A DNA stretch of 64,000 bases from Microbacterium commune (GTDB taxonomy: Bacteria; Actinomycetota; Actinomycetes; Actinomycetales; Microbacteriaceae). Positions 52,384-60,797 of this stretch are shown piece by piece (position 1 is the first letter of the stretch; each line of letters opens with the position of its first letter). The position numbers and the translations under genes are program-made. Location: contig NZ_JACSPX010000002.1 of assembly GCF_014836945.1 (NCBI RefSeq), positions 26,353 to 90,352 on the forward strand. Reading direction: 5' to 3'. Under the pieces are notes generated by a model. That model saw nothing but the letters and a program-made list of their open reading frames with translations, searched no databases and was not told the origin of the DNA.

Positions 52384-52389
52384 ACTGTA
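52384..52389 (-). promoter_or_regulatory. -10 box of tRNA-Leu
   Basis: TACAGT on the minus strand lies 18 nt upstream of the mature tRNA 5' end, giving a short 5' leader for RNase P. Confidence 0.45.
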
Positions 52390-52445
52390 GCGCAGCCGCA
52401 CAGGTCGACCGTGCGCGGTTTCCGCCGACGCGGGCGGGCTTCGAC

Positions 52446-52451
52446 TAGGAT
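52446..52451 (+). promoter_or_regulatory. -10 box of the ANTAR regulator, leaderless spacing
   Basis: TAGGAT ends 6 nt before GTG 52458. No separate Shine-Dalgarno with normal spacing. Confidence 0.5.
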
Positions 52452-52457
52452 GGACGG

Positions 52458-53075
52458 GTGACTGAGCAAGAGCAGCCCGAGCAGCCCACGGCATCCGCCC
52501 CGCGTCGCGTCGTCGTCGCTGAGGATGAGTCGCTGATCCGCCTCGACATCGTCGAGATCCTGCGCGACAACGGATTCGATGTCGTCGGCGAAGCCGGCGA
52601 CGGCGAGACCGCCGTGCAGCTGGCCACCGAGCTTCGGCCCGACCTCGTGGTCATGGACGTCAAGATGCCCCAGCTCGACGGCATCAGCGCCGCCGAGAAG
52701 CTGCACAAGGCGAACATCGCCCCCGTCGTGCTGCTCACGGCGTTCAGCCAGAAGGAGCTCGTCGAGCGCGCCAGCGAGGCCGGGGCCCTGGCCTACGTCG
52801 TCAAGCCCTTCACCCCGAACGACCTGCTGCCCGCGATCGAGATCGCTCTGGCCCGCCACGAGCAGATCATCACGCTCGAGGCCGAGGTCGCCGACATGGT
52901 CGAACGCTTCGAGACCCGCAAGCTCGTGGACCGCGCCAAGGGTCTGCTGAACGAGAAGATGGGCCTGAGCGAGCCTGAGGCGTTCCGCTGGATCCAGAAG
53001 GCGTCGATGGACCGTCGCCTCACGATGCAGGACGTCGCGAAGGCGATCATCGAGCAGCTCGCTCCCAAGAAATGA
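52458..53075 (+). CDS. pdtaR: ANTAR-domain response regulator (PdtaR-like)
   Basis: 205 residues. Receiver domain (about 15-130) with acidic pocket EDES (22-25), phospho-acceptor Asp67 in VVMDVKMPQLDG, and the conserved Lys in VVKPFTP. A short coiled linker follows, and then an ANTAR RNA-binding domain (about 145-195, LVDRAKGLLNEKMGLSEPEAFRWIQKASMDRR). This matches PdtaR (Rv1626) of M. tuberculosis, which binds RNA hairpins to cause antitermination after phosphorylation by PdtaS. The kinase gene is not in the window. Like Rv1626, it lies near polA. Confidence 0.93.
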   Translation: MTEQEQPEQPTASAPRRVVVAEDESLIRLDIVEILRDNGFDVVGEAGDGETAVQLATELRPDLVVMDVKMPQLDGISAAEKLHKANIAPVVLLTAFSQKELVERASEAGALAYVVKPFTPNDLLPAIEIALARHEQIITLEAEVADMVERFETRKLVDRAKGLLNEKMGLSEPEAFRWIQKASMDRRLTMQDVAKAIIEQLAPKK

Positions 53076-53080
53076 CTTCG

Positions 53081-53141
53081 GTCCGAGTCGCATCGACTCG
53101 GACAGTGAAACGGCCCCCGACGTCACGCCGGGGGCCGTTTC
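53081..53141. terminator. Double stem-loop between pdtaR and the thioesterase gene
   Basis: Two stems: GTCCGAGTCG with CGACTCGGAC (53081-53103), then GAAACGGCCCCCG with CGGGGGCCGTTTC (53107-53141). The second has A-rich and T-rich flanks on both sides, so it can act as an intrinsic terminator in both directions for these convergent genes. Confidence 0.85.
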
Positions 53142-53151
53142 GCGTTCTCCG

Positions 53152-53574
53152 TCAGGCGTCGACGGTCTTGATCAGGTTCGTGATGCGGATGGTGGAGCAG
53201 CGCCGACCCTGCTCGTCGGAGACGGCGATCTCGTGCACGGTCATGGTGCGCCCGAGGTGCACGGGTGTGCAGACGCCCGTCACGAAGCCCGAGGTCGCCG
53301 AGCGCGTGTGGGTCGCGTTGATGTCGATGCCGACCGCGAGACGGCCGGGTCCGGCGTGCAGGTTCGCCGCCATCGACCCGAGCGACTCGCCCAGCACGAC
53401 ATAGGCGCCGCCGTGCAGCAGGCCGACCGGCTGCGTGTTGCCCTCGACCGGCATCGTCGCGACCGCGCGCTCGACGGTGAACTCGGTGAACTCGATGCCC
53501 ATCTTCTCGGCCAGCGCGCCCATGCCGCGGTGCGTGGCCCACTCCAGCCCGGTCATCTCGGTCTGCTCGCTCAA
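53152..53574 (-). CDS. PaaI-family hotdog-fold thioesterase
   Basis: 140 residues. Hotdog-fold acyl-CoA thioesterase with the helix motif GLLHGGAYVVLGESLGSMAA and a C-terminal beta-strand VHEIAVSDEQGRRCSTIRITNLI. Likely hydrolyses aromatic or medium-chain acyl-CoA esters; substrate unknown. The start is TTG 53574, backed by GAGGAGGAG 2-4 nt upstream; ATG 53556 is the alternative. It is divergent from polA, with 45 nt between them. Confidence 0.88.
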   Translation of the reverse strand: MSEQTEMTGLEWATHRGMGALAEKMGIEFTEFTVERAVATMPVEGNTQPVGLLHGGAYVVLGESLGSMAANLHAGPGRLAVGIDINATHTRSATSGFVTGVCTPVHLGRTMTVHEIAVSDEQGRRCSTIRITNLIKTVDA

Positions 53575-53607
53575 TGCTCCTCCTCAGCACGTGTCCGTCG
53601 CCCTCGT

Positions 53608-53613
53608 TAGGCT
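53608..53613 (+). promoter_or_regulatory. -10 box of polA, leaderless spacing
   Basis: TAGGCT ends 6 nt before the polA GTG at 53620. Confidence 0.5.
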
Positions 53614-53619
53614 TGCAGG

Positions 53620-56253
53620 GTGACGGACTCCGCAAAGCCTACCCTCATGGTCGTCGACGGCCACTCGCTCGCCTACCGGGCCTTCTTCGCCCTCCCGGTC
53701 GAGAACTTCACCACCAAGGACAACCAGCACACGAACGCCATCTACGGCTTCCTGTCGATGCTCGTGAACCTGATCAAGGCGGAGAAGCCGACGCACATGG
53801 CGATCGCGTTCGACACGTCACGTCACTCGTTCCGCACCGAGGAGTACCCCGAGTACAAGGCGACCCGGTCCGAGACCCCGGGGGAGTTCAAGGGCCAGAT
53901 CCCGCTGCTGCAGGACTGCCTGGCGGCGATGTCCATCCCGGTGCTGACGCAGGAGGGGATCGAGGCCGACGACATCCTCGCCACTCTCGCGAAGCAGGGG
54001 TCGGAGCAGGGGTACGACGTGCTGGTGGTCTCGGGCGACCGCGACACCATCCAGCTCGTGAACGACGACGTCACGCTGCTGTACCCCTTGGTGCAGGGGG
54101 TGTCGCAGCTCAAGCGCTACGACCCGGTCACCGTGCAGGAGCGCTACGGGGTGCGACCGGAGCAGTATCCCGACATCGCCGCCCTCGTCGGCGAGACGAG
54201 CGACAACCTGCCCGGCGTTCCGAAGGTCGGCGAGAAGACCGCGGTGAAGTGGCTCACCCAGTTCGGCAGCCTCGACGAGCTGCTCGCGCGCGCCGGCGAG
54301 ATCAAGGGCGTCGTCGGCGGCAACCTGCGCGAGCACATCGAGGATGTGCGCCGCAACCGCAGGCTCAACCGCCTGCTGAACGATGTCGAGCTGCCCGTCA
54401 CCCCGGCTGAGCTGATCGTCAGGCCCATCGACGCGCAGGGGGTGCGCGACATCTTCGCCCGCCTCGAGTTCCGCACACTCCTGCCCCGCGTCTTCGAAGC
54501 GGTGGGCGCGCCCGACGAGCCGGCACACGACGAGCCGGCCGTCGCGGTGCCGGAGCCCGTCGAATCGTCCGCGGCCGAACTCGCCGCATGGCTGGGGGAG
54601 CAGCAGGGCGAGGTCGGTCTGCTGCTCACTCTCGTCGGCGGAGCCATCACGCGAGTCGGCGCGGCGACCGAGACCGAGCTGCGCGAGTGCAGCTGGGGCC
54701 CGGAGACGGCGCACGCGCTCACCGCGTGGCTCGAGTCCGATGCGCCCAAGGTGCTCAACGACGCCAAACCGCAGGTCAAGGCGCTGCTGCGCGACGGCAT
54801 CCGGCTGGGCGGACTCGCTCACGACACCCTGCTGGCCGGCTGGCTGATGCGGCCGAGCTTCCCCGACAAGACGCTCGCGCACCTCGTCGGCCGGTACCTC
54901 GACGAGAAGCTCCCCGAAGCCGACCCCACACAGCTGGTCCCGGAGACCGACGGTGCGACTCCCTCACAGGAGGCGTGGTTCACGCTGCGCACCGCCGCCG
55001 CCATCCGTGAGGCGATGCCCGCGTCGGTCGCAGCCGTGCTCGGCGACATCGAGCTGCCCGCGGTCATCGCCCTGGCCGACATGGAATCGGCGGGGGTGGC
55101 GGTATCGCACGACGTCCTCTCCACCTTCTCGGGCGAGCTGCTCGCGCGCACCGACGTGCTCGCCGCCGAGGCGTTCGCTCTCGTCGGGCGGGAGTTCAAC
55201 CTCGGCTCGCCCAAGCAGCTCCAGGAGGTGCTGTTCGAAGACCTGCAGCTGCCGAAGACCCGGAAGACCAAGACGGGGTACTCGACGGATGCCGCGGTGC
55301 TGGCCTACCTGCAGGACACCCACCCGCATCCCTTCCTCGCGCTGCTGCTGCAGCATCGGGAGGCGACCAAGCTGCGCCAGATCATCGAGTCGCTCGATGC
55401 GGCGATCGGCGACGATCACCGCATCCACACCACCTATGTGCAGACCGGAAGCCAGACCGGCCGCCTGTCGAGCACCGACCCGAACCTGCAGAACATCCCC
55501 GTCCGCACCGAGGAGTCGCGCCGCATCCGCAGCGCATTCCAGGTCGGCGAGGGGTACGAGGCGCTGCTGACCGCCGACTACTCCCAGATCGAGATGCGCA
55601 TCATGGCGCACCTGTCGGGCGACCCTGGTCTCATCGAGGCGTTCAACTCGGGTGAGGATCTGCACCGTTTCGTGGGGGCGCGGGTGTTCGGGGTCGAGCC
55701 CGAGGAGGTGACCTCGGCCATGCGCACGAAGGTCAAGGCCATGTCGTACGGTCTCGTCTACGGGCTCAGCGCGTTCGGCCTGTCGAAGCAGCTGCGCATC
55801 GAGCAGTCGGAGGCGAAGCAGCTGATGCTGGAGTACTTCGCCCGCTTCGGAGCCGTGCGCGATTACCTGCGGGCGTCCGTGATGCAGGCGAAGGAAGACG
55901 GCTACACCGAGACGATCTTCGGTAGACGGCGTCCGTTCCCCGACCTCGCGAGCCCCAATCGTGTGCTGCGTGAGAACGCGGAGCGGGCCGCGCTGAACGC
56001 GCCCATCCAGGGCAGCGCCGCCGACATCATGAAGATCGCGTTGAACCGCATCCACGCAGACCTGCGCGAGCGGGGGCTCACCTCGCGCGCCCTGCTGCAG
56101 ATCCACGACGAGCTCGTCGTCGAGGTCTCCGCGGGGGAGTGGGACGAGGTCGAGGGCATCGTCCGCGATCGCATGGCCGGTGCTGCCGAGCTCACCGTGC
56201 CGCTGGACGTGCAGGTGGGCCGCGGGCGCGACTGGAACGAAGCCGCGCACTGA
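53620..56253 (+). CDS. polA: DNA polymerase I
   Basis: Repair and Okazaki-fragment polymerase of 877 residues. An N-terminal 5'-3' exonuclease domain (about 1-290, VVDGHSLAYRAFFALP, GDRDTIQLV) is followed by a degenerate 3'-5' exonuclease domain without the DxE metal site, and a family A polymerase domain (about 480-877). Motif A is DYSQIEMRIMAHLS, the O-helix is KVKAMSYGLVYGLSAFGL, and motif C is QIHDELVVEV. Tyr710 occupies the place of E. coli Phe762, which in other enzymes favours dideoxynucleotide use. No proofreading is expected, as in mycobacterial PolA. Confidence 0.97.
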   Translation: MTDSAKPTLMVVDGHSLAYRAFFALPVENFTTKDNQHTNAIYGFLSMLVNLIKAEKPTHMAIAFDTSRHSFRTEEYPEYKATRSETPGEFKGQIPLLQDCLAAMSIPVLTQEGIEADDILATLAKQGSEQGYDVLVVSGDRDTIQLVNDDVTLLYPLVQGVSQLKRYDPVTVQERYGVRPEQYPDIAALVGETSDNLPGVPKVGEKTAVKWLTQFGSLDELLARAGEIKGVVGGNLREHIEDVRRNRRLNRLLNDVELPVTPAELIVRPIDAQGVRDIFARLEFRTLLPRVFEAVGAPDEPAHDEPAVAVPEPVESSAAELAAWLGEQQGEVGLLLTLVGGAITRVGAATETELRECSWGPETAHALTAWLESDAPKVLNDAKPQVKALLRDGIRLGGLAHDTLLAGWLMRPSFPDKTLAHLVGRYLDEKLPEADPTQLVPETDGATPSQEAWFTLRTAAAIREAMPASVAAVLGDIELPAVIALADMESAGVAVSHDVLSTFSGELLARTDVLAAEAFALVGREFNLGSPKQLQEVLFEDLQLPKTRKTKTGYSTDAAVLAYLQDTHPHPFLALLLQHREATKLRQIIESLDAAIGDDHRIHTTYVQTGSQTGRLSSTDPNLQNIPVRTEESRRIRSAFQVGEGYEALLTADYSQIEMRIMAHLSGDPGLIEAFNSGEDLHRFVGARVFGVEPEEVTSAMRTKVKAMSYGLVYGLSAFGLSKQLRIEQSEAKQLMLEYFARFGAVRDYLRASVMQAKEDGYTETIFGRRRPFPDLASPNRVLRENAERAALNAPIQGSAADIMKIALNRIHADLRERGLTSRALLQIHDELVVEVSAGEWDEVEGIVRDRMAGAAELTVPLDVQVGRGRDWNEAAH

Positions 56254-56278
56254 TCCCCGGCGCGGAGGGGCGCGAGGC

Positions 56279-56284
56279 TAGGCT
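56279..56284 (+). promoter_or_regulatory. -10 box of the DUF885 gene, leaderless spacing
   Basis: TAGGCT ends 7 nt before ATG 56292. Confidence 0.5.
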
Positions 56285-56291
56285 CGAGATC

Positions 56292-57965
56292 ATGAGTTCC
56301 GAGCCTCGCACCCCCTCTGCCATCGATCAGATCGCCGAGGACTGGGTCGACACCCTGGTAGACCTGTCGCCCATCCTCGCGACCTACATCGGACGCAACG
56401 AGGCAGGCGCCCGCCTCGACGACGTGAGCCCGGAAGGGCACGAGCGCAGCATCGCCGCAGCGCGCGAGACGCTCGCCGCTCTGAATGCCGCGACCCCCGT
56501 CGACAGCATCGACGAGGTCACCAGGACCGACCTCTCGGCAGAGCTGCGACTGCAGCTCGAGCTGCACGATGCGCAGTGGCATCTGCGCGACCTGAACGTC
56601 ATCGCCTCGGCGCCGCAGGACTTCCGTCAGGCGTTCGACCTCATGCCCACCGACACGATCGATGACTGGGCGGTCATCTGCGAGCGGCTGGCCGCGGTGC
56701 CGACTGCGCTGAAGGGGTACGTCGAGACGCTGCGCCAGGGCATCCGGCACGGCGTCGTGCCCGCGCGCCGCCAGGTCACGGAGGTCGCCACGCAGATCGC
56801 CCGGTACAGCGCCGATCGCGGCTTCTTCGCCTCGTTCGCCGCCACCGCCGGGCCGCGTGACGGCCAGCTGCCAGCCTCCCTCGCCCGCGACATCGCCGAT
56901 CACGCCGGCGCCGCACGGGTCGCCTACGACGATCTCCGCCACTTCCTGATCAGCGAGCTGGCGCCGGTCGCCGGTTCCGAGGACGCCGTCGGGCGCGACC
57001 TCTACGCACTCAACTCCCGTCGCTTCCTCGGCGCGAGCATCGACCTCGACGAGACCTACGAGTGGGGCCGCGAGGAGCTGCAGCGGATGATCACCGAGCA
57101 GGAGGCGATCGCGAACGAGATCCTGCCCGGCGCGAGCGTCGAAGAGGCTGTCGCCCACCTCGAGGCCGACGCCAGCCGCAAGCTGCACGGCACCGACGCG
57201 CTGCAGAGGTGGATGCAGGAGACCAGCGACCGGGCCATCGCCGATCTCGGTGCCAGCCACTTCGACATCCCCGAGCAGATCCGCGAGCTCGAGTGCATGA
57301 TCGCCCCCACCCAGGAGGGCGGGATCTACTACACCGGCCCCACCGACGACTTCTCCCGCCCCGGTCGGATGTGGTGGTCGGTTCCGGAGGGCGTCACCGA
57401 GTTCGACACCTGGCGCGAGCTGACCACCGTCTACCACGAGGGCGTCCCCGGTCATCACCTGCAGATCGCGCAGGCGACGTACAACCGCGCCGAGCTGAAC
57501 ACCTGGCGGCGAGTGCTCGCCGGCACCTCGGGCCACGCGGAGGGGTGGGCGCTGTACGCCGAGCGACTCATGGAGCAGCTCGGATACCTCGCCGACCCGG
57601 CCGATCGTCTGGGCATGCTCGACGGCCAGCGCATGCGCGCCCTGCGCGTCGTGCTCGACATCGGCGTGCACCTGCGCAAGCCGCGGCTGGACGGCGACGG
57701 GATCTGGGATCACGACTACGCGCTGGAGCAGATGCGGCGCAACGTGAACATGCCCGACGAGTTCCGTCGGTTCGAGGTCAACCGGTACCTCGGGTGGCCG
57801 GGACAGGCGCCGTCGTACAAGGTCGGTCAGCGGATCTGGGAGCAGGTGCGCGACACCGTGCAGCAGAAGCAGGGCGACGCCTTCTCGTTCAAGGACTTCC
57901 ACAAGCGCGCCCTCGACATCGGCGGGGTCGGGCTCGACACCCTCCGCACCGCCGTCACCGGCTGA
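56292..57965 (+). CDS. DUF885 family putative metallopeptidase
   Basis: 557 residues, no signal peptide, mostly helical. The family active-site motif HEGVPGHH is present at His382-His389 within TVYHEGVPGHHLQIAQ, and a downstream Glu occurs in SGHAEGWALYAERLM, a pattern like zinc M32/gluzincin enzymes. Biochemical role and substrate are unknown; some actinobacterial relatives are described as carboxypeptidase-like. ATG 56292 gives a protein of normal length. It appears to be a single gene. Confidence 0.87.
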   Translation: MSSEPRTPSAIDQIAEDWVDTLVDLSPILATYIGRNEAGARLDDVSPEGHERSIAAARETLAALNAATPVDSIDEVTRTDLSAELRLQLELHDAQWHLRDLNVIASAPQDFRQAFDLMPTDTIDDWAVICERLAAVPTALKGYVETLRQGIRHGVVPARRQVTEVATQIARYSADRGFFASFAATAGPRDGQLPASLARDIADHAGAARVAYDDLRHFLISELAPVAGSEDAVGRDLYALNSRRFLGASIDLDETYEWGREELQRMITEQEAIANEILPGASVEEAVAHLEADASRKLHGTDALQRWMQETSDRAIADLGASHFDIPEQIRELECMIAPTQEGGIYYTGPTDDFSRPGRMWWSVPEGVTEFDTWRELTTVYHEGVPGHHLQIAQATYNRAELNTWRRVLAGTSGHAEGWALYAERLMEQLGYLADPADRLGMLDGQRMRALRVVLDIGVHLRKPRLDGDGIWDHDYALEQMRRNVNMPDEFRRFEVNRYLGWPGQAPSYKVGQRIWEQVRDTVQQKQGDAFSFKDFHKRALDIGGVGLDTLRTAVTG

Positions 57966-57985
57966 GCGCGGCGGTGCGGCGCCCC

Positions 57986-57991
57986 TACGAT
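57986..57991 (+). promoter_or_regulatory. -10 box of the NiaP-like transporter gene, leaderless spacing
   Basis: TACGAT ends 6 nt before ATG 57998. Confidence 0.45.
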
Positions 57992-57997
57992 GAGAGG

Positions 57998-59350
57998 ATG
58001 CCGCACACCGAGCTCCCGAGCCGTGCATCCATCGCGTCCCGACTCGACGCGCTGCCCTTCGCCCGGCCCCACCTGCGTGTGCTCACCGGGTCGGGCCTCG
58101 GATGGGCGCTGGATGCGATGGACGTGGGTCTCATCTCGTTCATCATCGCGGTGCTCGCCCAGCAGTGGCAGCTGACGCCGGGGGAGACCGGATGGATCGC
58201 GTCCATCGGGTTCGTCGGGATGGCGATCGGCGCGAGCGTCGGAGGCCTGCTCGCGGATCGCCTCGGCCGACGGCAGGTGTTCGCGATCACCCTCCTCATC
58301 TACGGCCTCGCCACCGGCGCCAGCGCCCTGGTCGGCGGAATCGCGATGCTGCTGGTGCTGCGCTTCTTCGTGGGACTCGGTCTGGGGGCGGAGCTTCCGG
58401 TCGCGTCCACCTACGTCAGCGAATTCGCCCCCGCGGCGATCCGAGGCCGCGTGATCGTGGTCCTGGAGGCGTTCTGGGCCGTCGGATGGACGGCATCCGC
58501 CCTCATCGGCTACTTCGTCATCCCGGCGTCCGCCGACGGCTGGCGATGGGCGTTCGCCCTCGGGGCGATCCCCGCGGCGTACGCGCTCGTGGTGCGGTGG
58601 GGACTGCCCGAGTCGCCACGCTGGCTGGCCTCTCGAGGACGCCTGGCCGAAGCCGAGCGGATCGTGTCGACGTTCGAGACGGCAGCCGACCTGCGACGCA
58701 CTCGGGCACCGCGGGCGGATGCCGCGGTGCGACCGGTCGCGGTGAGCGCCGCACAGCGGGTGGGGGCGCTGTGGTCTGCCGAGTTCCGCACGCGCACGCT
58801 GTGCATCTGGCTGGTCTGGTTCTGCGTGAACTTCGCCTACTACGGAGCGTTCATCTGGATCCCCAGCATCCTCGTGCAGGCCGGGTACGACCTGGTGCGC
58901 TCGTTCGGGTTCACCCTGCTGATCACCCTCGCCCAGCTGCCCGGGTACGCCGTCGCGGCGTGGCTGATCGAGGTCTGGGGGCGCCGGGCGACCCTGTCGG
59001 TGTTCCTCGCCGGATCCGCGGTCTCGGCGATGCTGTTCGGCACCGCGAGCACGGAGGGCGCGATCATCGCGACGGGGATGGCGCTGTCGTTCTTCAACCT
59101 CGGCGCGTGGGGAGCGCTGTACGCCGTCACTCCGGAGCTGTACCCGACGTCTCTGCGTGCGACGGGCTCGGGGTGGGCGGCCGGCGTGGGTCGTCTGGCG
59201 TCGATCGTCGCGCCGCTGCTGGTGCCCGTGCTGCTCGCCACGGGCGGCGCGCCGCTCGCCTTCACGACGTTCGCCGCCTTCTTCGTCGTGGCGACCGTCG
59301 CGGCGTGGGGCCTCGCGGATCTTCGCGGTCGCGCGCTCGACGAGCGCTGA
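57998..59350 (+). CDS. MFS transporter, NiaP-like (possible nicotinate importer)
   Basis: 450 residues with 12 predicted transmembrane helices. The first helix carries GWALDAMDVGLISFIIAVL, followed by loop 2-3 GGLLADRLGRRQVF, and GLGLGAELPVASTYVSE and WGLPESPRWLAS, all features of the sugar-porter-like NiaP niacin transporters of Bacillus. No NAD-salvage genes are adjacent, so niacin as substrate is inference from similarity in memory; an aromatic acid is the main alternative. Leaderless start. Confidence 0.82.
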   Translation: MPHTELPSRASIASRLDALPFARPHLRVLTGSGLGWALDAMDVGLISFIIAVLAQQWQLTPGETGWIASIGFVGMAIGASVGGLLADRLGRRQVFAITLLIYGLATGASALVGGIAMLLVLRFFVGLGLGAELPVASTYVSEFAPAAIRGRVIVVLEAFWAVGWTASALIGYFVIPASADGWRWAFALGAIPAAYALVVRWGLPESPRWLASRGRLAEAERIVSTFETAADLRRTRAPRADAAVRPVAVSAAQRVGALWSAEFRTRTLCIWLVWFCVNFAYYGAFIWIPSILVQAGYDLVRSFGFTLLITLAQLPGYAVAAWLIEVWGRRATLSVFLAGSAVSAMLFGTASTEGAIIATGMALSFFNLGAWGALYAVTPELYPTSLRATGSGWAAGVGRLASIVAPLLVPVLLATGGAPLAFTTFAAFFVVATVAAWGLADLRGRALDER

Positions 59351-59386
59351 TCGCGTCACGCGACCTGGGTCGGGTCCTCACCGCAA

Positions 59387-59392
59387 TAGGCT
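59387..59392 (+). promoter_or_regulatory. -10 box of the SGNH hydrolase gene, leaderless spacing
   Basis: TAGGCT ends 6 nt before ATG 59399. Confidence 0.5.
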
Positions 59393-59398
59393 GAGAGC

Positions 59399-60154
59399 AT
59401 GGCGGCTGTGCGGTTCGTGGCGATCGGGGATTCCTTCACCGAGGGCGTGGGCGACGAGCTGCCCGACGGGCGCGTGCGGGGCTGGGCCGACCTGGTCGCG
59501 CAAGGGTGGGCGGATGCCGTCGCCGAGCCCATCCAGTACGCCAACCTCGCCATTCGCGGGCGGCTGATCTGGCCCATCGTCGAAGAGCAGCTCGAGCCCG
59601 CACTGGCGCTTCGGCCGACGCACCTGTCGTTCAACGGCGGCGGCAACGACATCCTCCGACCGAACGCCGACATCGAGCACATCGCCGATGCGTTCTCCCG
59701 GGTGCTGCGACGCTGCGATGAGGAGGGCGTCACTCTGATCCTGCTGTCCGGCGCGAACCCGAGCGCGCAGCTGCCCATGGGGCCGCTCTTCCAGCGCCGG
59801 GGCGACGCGCTGTCGGCCGCGGTGCTGCGGCGCGTCGAGAATCGTCCCGATGTCGTCCGCGCGCTGAACTGGCCGGATGCCGAGCTGTCCCGCCCCCGCT
59901 ACTGGTCGCAGGACCGCCTGCACATGAACGCGAACGGCCACCACCGGGTCGCCGCGCGTGTGCTGCACGCGCTCGGCCTGGAGCCGCCCGAGGAATGGTG
60001 GACGCCGAGCACGGATCACCCGGCAGGTCCTGTCGGTCTCGCGTACTACCGGCAGTTCGTCGGGCCCTGGGTGCGGCGGCGGGTGACGCGCACGTCGTCG
60101 GGTGATGGACGGGTCGCGAAGTTCCCCGCCTGGGTCGAGACGATGCCGAGGTGA
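59399..60154 (+). CDS. SGNH/GDSL-family hydrolase
   Basis: 251 residues, cytoplasmic (no signal peptide). Block I is AIGDSFTEG (nucleophile Ser near 12), block III is FNGGGNDI, and block V is DRLHMNANGHH with the catalytic Asp/His. This is an esterase, lipase or acyl-hydrolase fold; the substrate is unknown. Its stop overlaps the following membrane-protein gene by 4 nt, starting a run of four closely spaced genes (SGNH, YczE-like, SUMF1, arginase-fold). Confidence 0.87.
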   Translation: MAAVRFVAIGDSFTEGVGDELPDGRVRGWADLVAQGWADAVAEPIQYANLAIRGRLIWPIVEEQLEPALALRPTHLSFNGGGNDILRPNADIEHIADAFSRVLRRCDEEGVTLILLSGANPSAQLPMGPLFQRRGDALSAAVLRRVENRPDVVRALNWPDAELSRPRYWSQDRLHMNANGHHRVAARVLHALGLEPPEEWWTPSTDHPAGPVGLAYYRQFVGPWVRRRVTRTSSGDGRVAKFPAWVETMPR

Positions 60155-60795
60155 CCGCTCTCACCGGCAGACGCCTGCCGCGTCGCGTCGCGCAGCTGCT
60201 GATCGGCGTGTTCCTGTACGGCATCGGCATCGCCTTCATCGTGCGCAGCGGGCTCGGCGCAGCGCCCTGGGACGTGCTGACCCAGGGCATCACCCGGCAC
60301 GTGCCGCTGAGCTTCGGCATCGTGACGACCCTCGTCAGCGCGATCGTGCTGCTGCTGTGGATCCCCATCCGTCAGAAGCCCGGCGCGGGCACGGTCGTGA
60401 ACGCGCTCCTGGTCGGCCCGTCGGCCGACGTCGGGTTCCTCTTCATCCCGGTCGGCAGGGATGTGTGGCAGCAGGCCCTGCTCTTCGCGATCGGTCTGCT
60501 CGTGCTGTCGGCCGCGACGGGGATGTACATCGGCGCGCACTTCGGTCCCGGACCGCGCGACGGGCTGATGACCGGTTTGCACGTGCGACTGCGTCGCCCG
60601 ATCTGGATCGTGCGAACCTGCCTCGAGGTGACGGTCGTGCTCGTCGGATGGGCGCTGGGCGGCACCGTCGGCATCGGCACGCTGCTGTTCGCGCTGCTCG
60701 TCGGTCCGCTCTGCGAGTTCTTCCTGCGGATCTTCGCCGTGCCGCGGTCCTCGCGGCCGGCACCGAGCACCGGCCCCGTGTCTGTGCAGGGCTGA
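60151..60795 (+). CDS. YczE/YitT-like integral membrane protein
   Basis: 214 residues with five predicted transmembrane helices. The first segments, RRVAQLLIGVFLYGIGIAF, SGLGAAPWDVLTQGI and FGPGPRDGLMTGL, are the repeat signatures of YczE-type membrane proteins (two related halves, each with a GxGPxD or GxxPWD motif). In Bacillus YczE is linked to lipopeptide production, but the general function is unknown. GTG 60151 overlaps the SGNH stop; the SUMF1 gene starts 2 nt after its end. Confidence 0.82.
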   Translation: MTALTGRRLPRRVAQLLIGVFLYGIGIAFIVRSGLGAAPWDVLTQGITRHVPLSFGIVTTLVSAIVLLLWIPIRQKPGAGTVVNALLVGPSADVGFLFIPVGRDVWQQALLFAIGLLVLSAATGMYIGAHFGPGPRDGLMTGLHVRLRRPIWIVRTCLEVTVVLVGWALGGTVGIGTLLFALLVGPLCEFFLRIFAVPRSSRPAPSTGPVSVQG

Positions 60796-60797
60796 GC

